A stretch of 64,000 bases of DNA from Clostridium magnum DSM 2767. Lineage in GTDB: Bacteria; Bacillota; Clostridia; Clostridiales; Clostridiaceae. The stretch covers positions 992,001-1,056,000 of the forward strand of contig NZ_LWAE01000001.1 of the NCBI RefSeq assembly GCF_001623875.1, written 5' to 3'. The translations under genes and the position numbers were made by a program. The notes beneath the pieces are model-generated. The model searched no databases. It was not told the origin of the DNA and was given only the letters and a program-made list of their open reading frames with translations. Below, one piece after another: positions 9,222 to 16,827 of the stretch (position 1 is its first letter; the number at the start of each line of letters is the position of its first letter).

Positions 9222-11300
9222 ATGGATATGCAAGATTTTCGCAAGGATTTTTTGGAAGACATAAAATCAACAGCGGCTACTGTTGGTGAAGGCACGGTAG
9301 CTGCTTTTGTAAAAGTTTCAACAGAATACTTAATTAGTGCAGAAGTTTTGCCAGATTTCATACCATCTTTTTTTATGGGCACTGGAAAAAGTAATAGGAA
9401 ATTTAGGATTGATGGATATGTTCTTGATGAGTTTGATTATACCATGAATCTTATAATAGCTGATTATTCTGGGAGTGAAGAGAATAGAGTTGTAAAACGC
9501 TCTCAGGCAATACAAATATTTGATAGGCTACTTCATTTTGTAGATGAAGCATATGGTAATAAGCTATACAAGGAAATAGAGATAAGTACTCCTTGTGCAG
9601 ATTTAGTTGAGCTATTACGAACAAATAGAAGTAGAATTAGAAAATATAGATTATTGTTGATTACCGATGGATATATGAGTGATCGTATAGATGTACTACC
9701 ATCAAAAAACATTGATGATGTTCAAGTGGAATGTCAAATTTGGGATATTGAGAGATTGTTCAAAGTTTGTTTCTCTGATATGGGAAGGCAAAATATTGAA
9801 ATTGATTTTAAAGCGTATACAAGAAAGGGAATACCATGCCTTGAAGCAAGTGGTGCAACAACAGATGAATACAGAAGTTTTTTGTGTATAATGCCTGGAC
9901 ATGCACTAGCAGATATTTATGATTATTTTGGAAGTCAATTACTCGAGGGTAATGTAAGATCGTTTCTATCAACCAAAGTAGCCGTAAATAAGAAAATTAG
10001 AGAAACTATTTTAAAAGCACCCAATATGTTTTTTGCTTTTAATAATGGCGTTTCAGCAACAGCTATGGATTTAGTTATAGAGAATTTTGATGATGGAAAA
10101 TATATTACTTTCGCAAAAGATTTTCAAATAATAAATGGTGGACAAACAACGGCTTCACTATCTAATGCACGACATAAAGATAAAGTAAATCTTGAAAGTG
10201 TGTTTGTTCAAATGAAAATAACTGAGATAGATACAGATCTAGATAAATCAGCAGATTTAATAAGAAATATTTCTAGATCCTCTAATAGTCAGAATAAAGT
10301 AAGTGATGCTGACTTTTTTTCTACACATCCGTTTCATGTAAGAATGGAGCAAATTTCAAGAAGATTATTTGCTCCAGCAGTTGGTGGGTTGCAGTATGAC
10401 ACACGATGGTTTTATGAAAGGGCAAGAGGACAATATTTGCAAGCTCAAATGCGTATGACAAAGTCTGAAAAAAATAAGTTTGTTGCACAACATCCTAAAA
10501 AACAATTAATTACGAAAACAGATTTTGCAAAAGTTCGGAATTCATGGAGAGGGTTACCTCATATAGTTAGTCGAGGAGCACAAACTAACTTTATGAATTT
10601 TGCGGAATGGGTTGATACAGAATGGTTAAATTCTGATGTAGGATTTAATGAGAAGTATTTTCAGGAGTCTGTGGCACTGATGATACTATTTAAGCATACT
10701 GAATATATAGTTACACATCAGGCATGGTATGAGCAAGGATATAGGGCCAACATTGTTACATATTCTATTGCTCTGTTACAAGAATTAATAAAATCTCAAT
10801 TTCCAGAAAAGGAAGTTGATTTGCAAATTATATGGAATCGTCAGTCAGTGCCAGAAGCAATAACTAATGAATTAATTAATATTACGAAAGCTGTATTTGA
10901 AACTATAACAGATCCCAAAAGAGAAACTATAAATGTAACACAATGGTGCAAAAGAGAAACGTGCTGGACAAAAGTAAAAGATAATAAGATATTATTAAAT
11001 GCCGAAATAGAAAAAGTTTTAGTTGATAAAATTGAAATTAAATCGGCAGAAAAAAATGCAAGAAAAGATCAAAAAATGATTTCTGGAATTGAAGCTCAAA
11101 CAAAAGTTTTGGAATATGGCTCAGAAAACTGGAAGAATGTTATGGATTTTGCAATAGCAAAGAAATTAGTTACTACAGATGTAATAGTAGCATTAAAATT
11201 AGCAATACAAATGCCTATAAAATTGCCCAATTCACATCAAAGTAAAAAGTTAATAGAACTTCTTGAACAGGTTAATTCAGAAGGTTATAAAATATATTAA
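9222..11300 (+). CDS. AIPR family (abortive infection phage resistance) protein
   Basis: 692 residues from ATG 9222, which has AGGAG 9 bases upstream; ATG 9216 is also possible but too close. The family core is seen as FFAFNNGVSATA and, further on, FQIINGGQTTASL followed by a conserved R-N-x-S-R-S-S segment (IRNISRSSNSQNKV). AIPR proteins are known from abortive-infection plasmid systems and from MORC/Z1 restriction cassettes; the biochemical activity is not firmly established. Last gene of the tight four-gene run 4078-11300. A 281-base gap separates it from the methyltransferase. Confidence 0.85.
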   Translation: MDMQDFRKDFLEDIKSTAATVGEGTVAAFVKVSTEYLISAEVLPDFIPSFFMGTGKSNRKFRIDGYVLDEFDYTMNLIIADYSGSEENRVVKRSQAIQIFDRLLHFVDEAYGNKLYKEIEISTPCADLVELLRTNRSRIRKYRLLLITDGYMSDRIDVLPSKNIDDVQVECQIWDIERLFKVCFSDMGRQNIEIDFKAYTRKGIPCLEASGATTDEYRSFLCIMPGHALADIYDYFGSQLLEGNVRSFLSTKVAVNKKIRETILKAPNMFFAFNNGVSATAMDLVIENFDDGKYITFAKDFQIINGGQTTASLSNARHKDKVNLESVFVQMKITEIDTDLDKSADLIRNISRSSNSQNKVSDADFFSTHPFHVRMEQISRRLFAPAVGGLQYDTRWFYERARGQYLQAQMRMTKSEKNKFVAQHPKKQLITKTDFAKVRNSWRGLPHIVSRGAQTNFMNFAEWVDTEWLNSDVGFNEKYFQESVALMILFKHTEYIVTHQAWYEQGYRANIVTYSIALLQELIKSQFPEKEVDLQIIWNRQSVPEAITNELINITKAVFETITDPKRETINVTQWCKRETCWTKVKDNKILLNAEIEKVLVDKIEIKSAEKNARKDQKMISGIEAQTKVLEYGSENWKNVMDFAIAKKLVTTDVIVALKLAIQMPIKLPNSHQSKKLIELLEQVNSEGYKIY

Positions 11301-11581
11301 ATTATCACAAAAGAGTTACTTCTTAAGATATTATGATCAATTTGTAAGGTATTAATATATTAATGCGAGTTAAGAAATTCAATTTTTGTATTGCTTTACT
11401 ACTTAAGATATTTCTGCTATTATGTTAGTGGATTACAATAGGATTGTTGTATCTAATTATTGGAATGTTTTATATACTTTACTGTAAATCTTCATAGTTA
11501 TTCTTTTGAAATTGTTAGTTTATAGGAATAAACAGGAGATAATCAACTAGGGAAAGGAATATTTTATAGGGTGAGTATACA
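11301..11581 (+). promoter_or_regulatory. separate regulatory region of the methyltransferase with a CTTAAG-centred direct repeat
   Basis: No ORF. A nearly identical 18-base element occurs twice, 80 bases apart: 11316-11333 and 11396-11413. Both contain TAC-T/A-A/T-CTTAAGATATT-like sequence around the palindrome CTTAAG. The position upstream of the methyltransferase suggests an operator allowing its expression apart from the ATPase/nuclease genes. The ribosome site of the methyltransferase is a weak GGGTGAG just before 11582. Function is inferred only. Confidence 0.4.
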
Positions 11582-13237
11582 ATGAAAAAATACACAACAA
11601 TAGATTTGTTTGCCGGTGCGGGAGGTTTAAGTTATGGCTTTCAGGAAACTGGGAAATTTGATATAAAAATTGCTGTTGAACACAATAAACATGCTCAAGA
11701 AACCTATAAAAAAAATCATCCAGGTGCTGAAATAGAATCAGATATTACACAAATTACAAATGGCAAATATAAATCTATAAAAGAAAAATATGGTGATATA
11801 GATATTATAATAGGTGGACCACCTTGCCAAGGATTTTCAAATGCTAATCGGCAAAAAAATGAGTTAATTTGTGGTAATAATCAATTAGTAAATGAATATA
11901 TTAGGGCAGTTGAACAACTTAAACCTAAAGCTTTTGTTATGGAAAATGTCAAGATGATTAATTCTAGCAAACATAAATTTTTTTGTAGTGACAAAGATAA
12001 AAGAACTGTTGAAAAATTAGGAGTTTGTCTGCAGGAAGAAATTATAACAATTGCAGAAGCAACAATTTGCACAGATGAGTTTATAGATTTTTTAAAGCAA
12101 GAAGATGTGTTAGGAGAATATTTATTAGAACAACAGAATTATATTAAAATAAATACTATTTATCGCAACTCTAAAACATCAAAACAGTTAGAAAAATATC
12201 TTGAAAATCACGAAAAGTCAATAGAAAAGATATTAAATAGCTGGGATGATTTCAAATTGAATTTTTGGAGTAAAGAATATGAAGAAGTCTTTCTTGAAAC
12301 TAAAGAACGATTAAATACATTTTTAACATCCGATGATGAATTTGAGAAGCTTAGAGATTCATTAAAAATAATAATAGAAACTCAAAAAGCTATTTATAAA
12401 ATGAAGGAGATTAGGGATTATAATATTACGTTAATAGGTATGGTTGCTGAAAAGAGCAATATATGTATCATAGTTAATACTTATAATATTATTGAATATG
12501 TTCTTAAAAAATTTAGATCTATGGGATATATTGTGGAATGTGGAGTTTTGAATGCAGTAAATTATGGAGTGCCTCAAAGTAGGGAACGGTTTATTATCAT
12601 AGGTGTCAAGAATGAATATTTAAAAAGTGACAAAGTAGAGTTGCCTCAACCTATACTTAAGTCACCAGATGAGTTTTATACTATAAGAGATGCAATAGCA
12701 GATTTAGCTCAATATCAAACTACAGTAATGGTAGAGTCCAAACCAATTCAAAAAGATATTAAAGAAATTAAAGAGTTAAATCCTTTGCAAAAATACCTAA
12801 ATAAGGGAGAGTTAGTATATAATCATGTCATAACGGATACAAGAGATACTGCTTTGGAACGGTTTAGGAATTTACAACCAGGACAAAACTTTCATAATCT
12901 AAGTGAAAATTTAAAAACAACATATAGTGATCCATCAAGAACACAAAATACTATATATTTACGTTTAAAATATGGATCACCATCAGGAACAGTTCTAAAC
13001 GCCAGAAAATCTATGTGGATACATCCCGAAAAGGATAGGGCTATTAGTATAAGAGAAGTAGCAAGACTGCAGTCTTTTCCAGATACATTTGTATTTTGTG
13101 GTACTAAAGATGCTCAATATCAACAAATCGGTAATGCAGTTCCGCCATTACTTGGTAGGGTAATTGCTGAAAAATTATTAGAGCTACTTGGTGATGAAAC
13201 AAATGAAAAATTAATAGACATAATCGTTAAAAAGTAG
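11582..13237 (+). CDS. DNA cytosine-5 methyltransferase of the MORC/Z1 cassette
   Basis: 551 residues. Motif I DLFAGAGG (8-15), motif IV GGPPCQGFS with the catalytic Cys (PCQ 81-83), motif VI ENV (121-123), motif VIII QSRERF (332-337) and motif X QQIGNAVPP near the C-terminus. It would transfer a methyl group from SAM to C5 of cytosine, presumably protecting self DNA from the cassette's nuclease. Odd feature: about 209 residues separate motifs VI and VIII, against roughly 40 in compact enzymes such as M.HhaI. That leaves an insertion of ~165 mostly charged, helical-looking residues. Ends at a bidirectional terminator facing the immunity genes. Confidence 0.92.
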   Translation: MKKYTTIDLFAGAGGLSYGFQETGKFDIKIAVEHNKHAQETYKKNHPGAEIESDITQITNGKYKSIKEKYGDIDIIIGGPPCQGFSNANRQKNELICGNNQLVNEYIRAVEQLKPKAFVMENVKMINSSKHKFFCSDKDKRTVEKLGVCLQEEIITIAEATICTDEFIDFLKQEDVLGEYLLEQQNYIKINTIYRNSKTSKQLEKYLENHEKSIEKILNSWDDFKLNFWSKEYEEVFLETKERLNTFLTSDDEFEKLRDSLKIIIETQKAIYKMKEIRDYNITLIGMVAEKSNICIIVNTYNIIEYVLKKFRSMGYIVECGVLNAVNYGVPQSRERFIIIGVKNEYLKSDKVELPQPILKSPDEFYTIRDAIADLAQYQTTVMVESKPIQKDIKEIKELNPLQKYLNKGELVYNHVITDTRDTALERFRNLQPGQNFHNLSENLKTTYSDPSRTQNTIYLRLKYGSPSGTVLNARKSMWIHPEKDRAISIREVARLQSFPDTFVFCGTKDAQYQQIGNAVPPLLGRVIAEKLLELLGDETNEKLIDIIVKK

Positions 13238-13250
13238 ACTTATAATAAAT

Positions 13251-13280
13251 AAACCACCGATTTGCAACAGTCGGTGGTTT
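13251..13280. terminator. bidirectional terminator between methyltransferase and ImmA genes
   Basis: Perfect 10-bp stem AAACCACCGA (13251-13260) / TCGGTGGTTT (13271-13280) with a 10-base loop. A/T-rich runs on both sides suit convergent genes. Confidence 0.9.
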
Positions 13281-13283
13281 TAG

Positions 13284-13796
13284 TCATATCTTCCCTAAAA
13301 AATTAGCCTGTGGTACAAAAGGAACATTTAATTTATAGCCTCTACTATTTAATATCTGTGCCTTTATCATTGCAAGTTCAGTATGGACACCTAATAAACT
13401 AGCTATTTGATCATAGGTGCATTTTTCAGATGCTAACTCAAAAAAATTATTATCTGAAATAAGAAATTCTGCTGCAAAGTAGTTTGCCTGTATCTCAGGT
13501 GTAGAGGTTTTCAAGGATACACATAGTTTATCTTGGAACATATTAATTCCAAGACCTCTGTGGAAGCGGTCATGGCCAATTTCATGAGCACAGACAACTC
13601 TAGCACTTATCTCATCTATATTATCATTAATAACTATATACCTATTCCTAAGAATATAAGTATAAAACCCTTTTAAGTTTTGAAGCTTTTTATATCTTAA
13701 ATCAATTCCAAGATATTCAGCTACTTTGAATGGATTATTAGTTTCATAAGTTTTTATTAGGTTGTTGGCGCATTTAGAAATATTTGAACAATTCAT
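13284..13796 (-). CDS. ImmA/IrrE family metallopeptidase
   Basis: 170 residues. The zinc site HExxH is seen in VVCAHEIGHDRFH, and a downstream Glu-rich stretch (QANYFAAEFL) fits the third ligand. In the family (ICEBs1 ImmA is the model), the peptidase cleaves the neighbouring phage or ICE repressor to start induction. It lies directly downstream of the repressor on the same strand, the ImmR-ImmA order. GGTGG-type ribosome site before ATG 13796. It may induce the prophage independently of RecA cleavage (inference). Confidence 0.88.
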   Translation of the reverse strand: MNCSNISKCANNLIKTYETNNPFKVAEYLGIDLRYKKLQNLKGFYTYILRNRYIVINDNIDEISARVVCAHEIGHDRFHRGLGINMFQDKLCVSLKTSTPEIQANYFAAEFLISDNNFFELASEKCTYDQIASLLGVHTELAMIKAQILNSRGYKLNVPFVPQANFLGKI

Positions 13797-13837
13797 TCTC
13801 CACCCTCCCCCTAGGTGCTTATAAGAAAAAGAATAAT

Positions 13838-14245
13838 TTATTTGTCTTTTTTCTTTCTGCCGTATTTCTCCTTATTCTTCTTTTTTGCGTCAAAGTAAAG
13901 CTCTGAAATTATCCTAAAAACTTCATCTTTATCCTCTTCCATTAATTCTCCCCCGGCAAATAACATTTCTACATTTTTTAATACACCTTGTGCTTGCTTG
14001 TGTCCTATAGCTCCATATGCCTCACCCGCATCCTGCATAAAGGAACCATCAGTGCCAAGAAGGTAATCAACTGAAACATTAAATACTGATGCAAATTTTG
14101 AAATTACCTCTTGTTTTCTAGGGAATCTTTCATTGGATTCATAATATCCTAGAACTCTATCTGAAACACCAACTAATTTACCAAGCTCAGCTTGAGTCAT
14201 ACCTGCATTCTCTCTAAGCTGCTTAATTCTATCACCAAATAGCAT
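13838..14245 (-). CDS. phage repressor, XRE-family HTH (cI-like)
   Basis: 135 residues from ATG 14245, which has GGAGGTG at good spacing; an upstream in-frame ATG lies within that ribosome site and is rejected. N-terminal HTH: LRENAGMTQAELGKLVGVSD, followed by ISKFASVFNVSVDYLLG. The C-terminus is short and lysine-rich (KKKNKEKYGRKKK) with no LexA/S24 peptidase domain, so removal by ImmA rather than self-cleavage fits. Transcribed from its own promoter in the shared operator region. Confidence 0.88.
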   Translation of the reverse strand: MLFGDRIKQLRENAGMTQAELGKLVGVSDRVLGYYESNERFPRKQEVISKFASVFNVSVDYLLGTDGSFMQDAGEAYGAIGHKQAQGVLKNVEMLFAGGELMEEDKDEVFRIISELYFDAKKKNKEKYGRKKKDK

Positions 14246-14402
14246 AAGATTCACCTCCATCTTCTAATATTATAATAACAAATTGTTCGATAAACGTCAA
14301 TTTGTCGAAAAAAATGTTCAAAAAAACTTTTTGTTCGATTTACATTGAACAAATCGTTCGGTATAATTTAGTCATACGAACAGAGAAGGGGTTGAGAAAA
14401 TT
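14246..14402. promoter_or_regulatory. divergent early/lysogenic promoters with repeated GTTCG operator half-sites
   Basis: Leftward promoter (reverse strand): -35 TTGACG (14295-14300), 17-base spacer, -10 TATTAT (14272-14277). Rightward promoter: -35 TTTACA (14339-14344), 17-base spacer, -10 TATAAT (14362-14367). Between and over them lie repeated half-sites: TTGTTCGAT, TTTGTCGAA, TTGTTCGAT again, GAACAAATCGTTC and ACGAAC. This is a typical repressor-Cro genetic switch. The repressor and the Cro-like protein are the expected ligands. Confidence 0.82.
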
Positions 14403-14618
14403 ATGAAAAACAAGGTATTTGTTACATACAGAGAGCTTAAAGGAATGTCGCAAGTACAGCTAGCAGAGAAACTTGGTATCTGCAAAGACTATGTTAATAT
14501 GATTGAAAATAATAGAAGGATGCCAGGATTTGCACTTGCTAAAAGAATTGCAGATTTGTTCGGAACAACAGTGGACAACCTATTTTTTTACTCTGGTAAA
14601 GAACAAAATGTGCAATAA
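14403..14618 (+). CDS. Cro-like XRE-family regulator
   Basis: 71 residues. HTH region KGMSQVQLAEKLGICKDYVNMIE, then a domain end ADLFGTTVDNLFF. First gene of the rightward early operon, divergent from the repressor and reading from TATAAT 14362. AAGGGG ribosome site before ATG 14403. Expected to bind the same GTTCG operators and favour lytic growth. Confidence 0.85.
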   Translation: MKNKVFVTYRELKGMSQVQLAEKLGICKDYVNMIENNRRMPGFALAKRIADLFGTTVDNLFFYSGKEQNVQ

Positions 14619-14686
14619 ATATACAAAAATATTCGATTAGAGTTGTAAAAAAATTTTAAATAAAGATTAAGAAAGAGGTGTTTTGG

Positions 14687-15049
14687 ATGGATATCAATAT
14701 TAAAGTGAAAATTGATTCTCCGGATATTATGAATGCATTATTAGCTTTAGCAGAAGCACTACCACAAATGAAACTAGATACTGCTACATCAGTAAAAGAA
14801 GGACAGACTACCGAAATTAAAGCTGAAAGTAAAAGTGAAGAAATAGTACAAGCAGGCAAAGATGAGAAAAAAGAAGAAGCTCCAAAGCCAATTACTTTAG
14901 AAGAAGTGAGGTCTAAGCTATCAAGCTTATCTCAAAATGGTAAGCAAGCTGCAGTTAAAGCATTAATAAAAAGCTTTGGTGTAAATAAGCTCACTGATAT
15001 TCCAAAAGAAAAATATCCTGAACTTTTAAAATCAGCGGAGGAAATATAA
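14687..15049 (+). CDS. phage early protein of unknown function
   Basis: 121 residues from ATG 14687 (AAAGAGGTG upstream; in-frame GTG 14678 lies in that site). The N-terminus (INIKVKIDSPDIMNALLALAEAL) looks compact, the middle is Glu/Lys-rich and unstructured, and the C-terminus KQAAVKALIKSFGVNKLTDIPKEKYPELLKSAEEI resembles small helical domains found in phage recombination genes. Stop abuts the DUF2800 start (TAA then ATG), so it belongs to the same replication operon. Confidence 0.7.
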   Translation: MDINIKVKIDSPDIMNALLALAEALPQMKLDTATSVKEGQTTEIKAESKSEEIVQAGKDEKKEEAPKPITLEEVRSKLSSLSQNGKQAAVKALIKSFGVNKLTDIPKEKYPELLKSAEEI

Positions 15050-16213
15050 ATGACAGAGAAAAAACACGCATTACTTTCAGCTTCAGGCTCAAGTAGGTGG
15101 ATGCAGTGTCCACCCTCTGTAAGACTTGAAGAAACCGTTGAAGAGGAAAATAGTGAATATGCAAAAGAAGGAACCTTTGCTCATGCATTAGCAGAGCTTC
15201 ACATCAACTACTATCTAGGTAATTTAAAGAAAACACAGTTTAATAAAGAACTTAAAAAGTTAAAGCAAGATTCCTTCTATTCAAAAGAACTTATGGAATA
15301 TGTTCAAATTTATGTAGACTTTGCTATTGAAAAAATTAATGAAGCAAGAGCAAGTACAAAGGATGCAGTAACTATGGTAGAAATGAAATTTGATTATAGT
15401 TCATGGGTTCCTGAAGGATTTGGAACAGGAGATTTAGTGCTTATAACTGATGCTGTTCTTGAGATTGTAGATCTAAAGTTTGGTCAAGGAGTTCCTGTAT
15501 CAGCTATAGGAAATACACAGATGCGTTTATATGCTTTAGGTGCAATTCAGCAGTTTGAATGTCTTTATGATATTAGTACTGTAAAAATGACCATAGTGCA
15601 GCCAAGACTTGATAACATATCTACTGATGAAATAGCTGTAGAAGAGCTATTGAAATGGGCTGAAGAGGAAGTTAAACCTAAAGCGGAACTTGCCATAAAA
15701 GGCGAGGGTGAATTTAAATCAGGACAGCATTGCAGGTTTTGTAGAGTAAGACATACTTGTAGAGTAAGGGCTGAGGAAAATATGAAATTAGCGGCTTTAG
15801 AGTTTAAGGAAGCAGTCCTTCTTACAGATGAAGAAATAGTAGAGGTACTTAAGGGCATAGATGAACTTCAAAAATATGCATCAGATATTAAGGAATATGC
15901 CTTTAATAAAGCAATAAATGAGGGTAAAAGGTGGGAAGGCTTTAAAATTGTTGAGGGGAGAAGCATTAGAAAATATGTTGATGAAGCTGCAGTTGCTAAG
16001 GCTTTAATAGAGGCAGGTTTTGAGGAAGATAAAATCTACGCTAAATCACTTCTTACAATTACAGCTATGGAAAAAGCTATAGGTAAAAACAAGTTCAAGG
16101 AATTATTAAAAGACCTTGTTGAAAAGCCAAGTGGTAAGCCAGTTTTGGTACCAGAGGAAGATAAAAGACCAGAAATAAATAATACTGCAGAAGCAGATTT
16201 CAAGGAGGAATAA
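15050..16213 (+). CDS. DUF2800 family phage protein (RecB/Cas4-like nuclease fold)
   Basis: 387 residues. N-terminal SASGSSRWMQCPPSVRLEE, catalytic-like GTGDLVLITD with EIVDLKFGQG, and a C-terminal Cys group HCRFCRVRHTCR. With the first Cys this could bind an iron-sulfur cluster, as in AddB/Cas4 nucleases. Such proteins occur next to DUF2815 and the polymerase in Firmicutes phages and are thought to process DNA ends during recombination-dependent replication. Ribosome site GGAGGAAATATAA. Activity is inferred from fold signatures. Confidence 0.85.
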   Translation: MTEKKHALLSASGSSRWMQCPPSVRLEETVEEENSEYAKEGTFAHALAELHINYYLGNLKKTQFNKELKKLKQDSFYSKELMEYVQIYVDFAIEKINEARASTKDAVTMVEMKFDYSSWVPEGFGTGDLVLITDAVLEIVDLKFGQGVPVSAIGNTQMRLYALGAIQQFECLYDISTVKMTIVQPRLDNISTDEIAVEELLKWAEEEVKPKAELAIKGEGEFKSGQHCRFCRVRHTCRVRAEENMKLAALEFKEAVLLTDEEIVEVLKGIDELQKYASDIKEYAFNKAINEGKRWEGFKIVEGRSIRKYVDEAAVAKALIEAGFEEDKIYAKSLLTITAMEKAIGKNKFKELLKDLVEKPSGKPVLVPEEDKRPEINNTAEADFKEE

Positions 16214-16218
16214 GGATT

Positions 16219-16770
16219 ATGGTAAAAGCAAAAAGAACAGGAACAAAGGTAACTACAGGAAAGGTTAGATTAAGCTATGCTCATCTTTTTGAGCCTCATG
16301 CTATAGAAGGTAATGACCCTAAATATAGTGTTAGTGTAATAATTTCAAAGGATGATAAAGAAACCTTAAAAGCTATAAAAGAGGCAGTTAATGAAGCTAA
16401 GGAAATAGGAAAGGGCAAATTTGGTGGCAAGATACCTCCTAATCTTAAGACTCCATTAAGAGATGGAGATGAAGAAAGACCAGATGATGAGGCTTATTCA
16501 AACAGCTATTTCTTAAATGCTAATAGTAAAAATAAACCTGGAATAGTTGATATAAATGTACATCCTATTTTAGATGCAACAGAGGTTTATAGTGGCTGCT
16601 ATGGAAGGTTAACTCTTAATTTTTATGCATATAGTGCTAGCGGCAACAAAGGAATTGCAGCAGGTCTTGGAAATGTTCAAAAATTAGAAGATGGAGAACC
16701 CTTAGGAGGATTCACTAGAGCTGAAGATGACTTTGATGCTGTAGAGGGTGAAGACAACTTTTTAGATTAA
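16219..16770 (+). CDS. DUF2815 family protein, probable phage ssDNA-binding protein
   Basis: 183 residues. Conserved beginning VRLSYAHLFEPHAIEGNDPKYSVS and ending in an acidic tail (EDDFDAVEGEDNFLD), the usual mark of phage single-strand-binding proteins of the T7 gp2.5 kind. It sits between the DUF2800 nuclease and the polymerase, 5 bases after the former. The acidic C-terminus would contact replication partners (inference). Confidence 0.82.
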   Translation: MVKAKRTGTKVTTGKVRLSYAHLFEPHAIEGNDPKYSVSVIISKDDKETLKAIKEAVNEAKEIGKGKFGGKIPPNLKTPLRDGDEERPDDEAYSNSYFLNANSKNKPGIVDINVHPILDATEVYSGCYGRLTLNFYAYSASGNKGIAAGLGNVQKLEDGEPLGGFTRAEDDFDAVEGEDNFLD

Positions 16771-16827
16771 TAACTATTAGGGGCGAGATTCTTCTCACCC
16801 CAATTTTATCTAACAGGAGATGATAAG

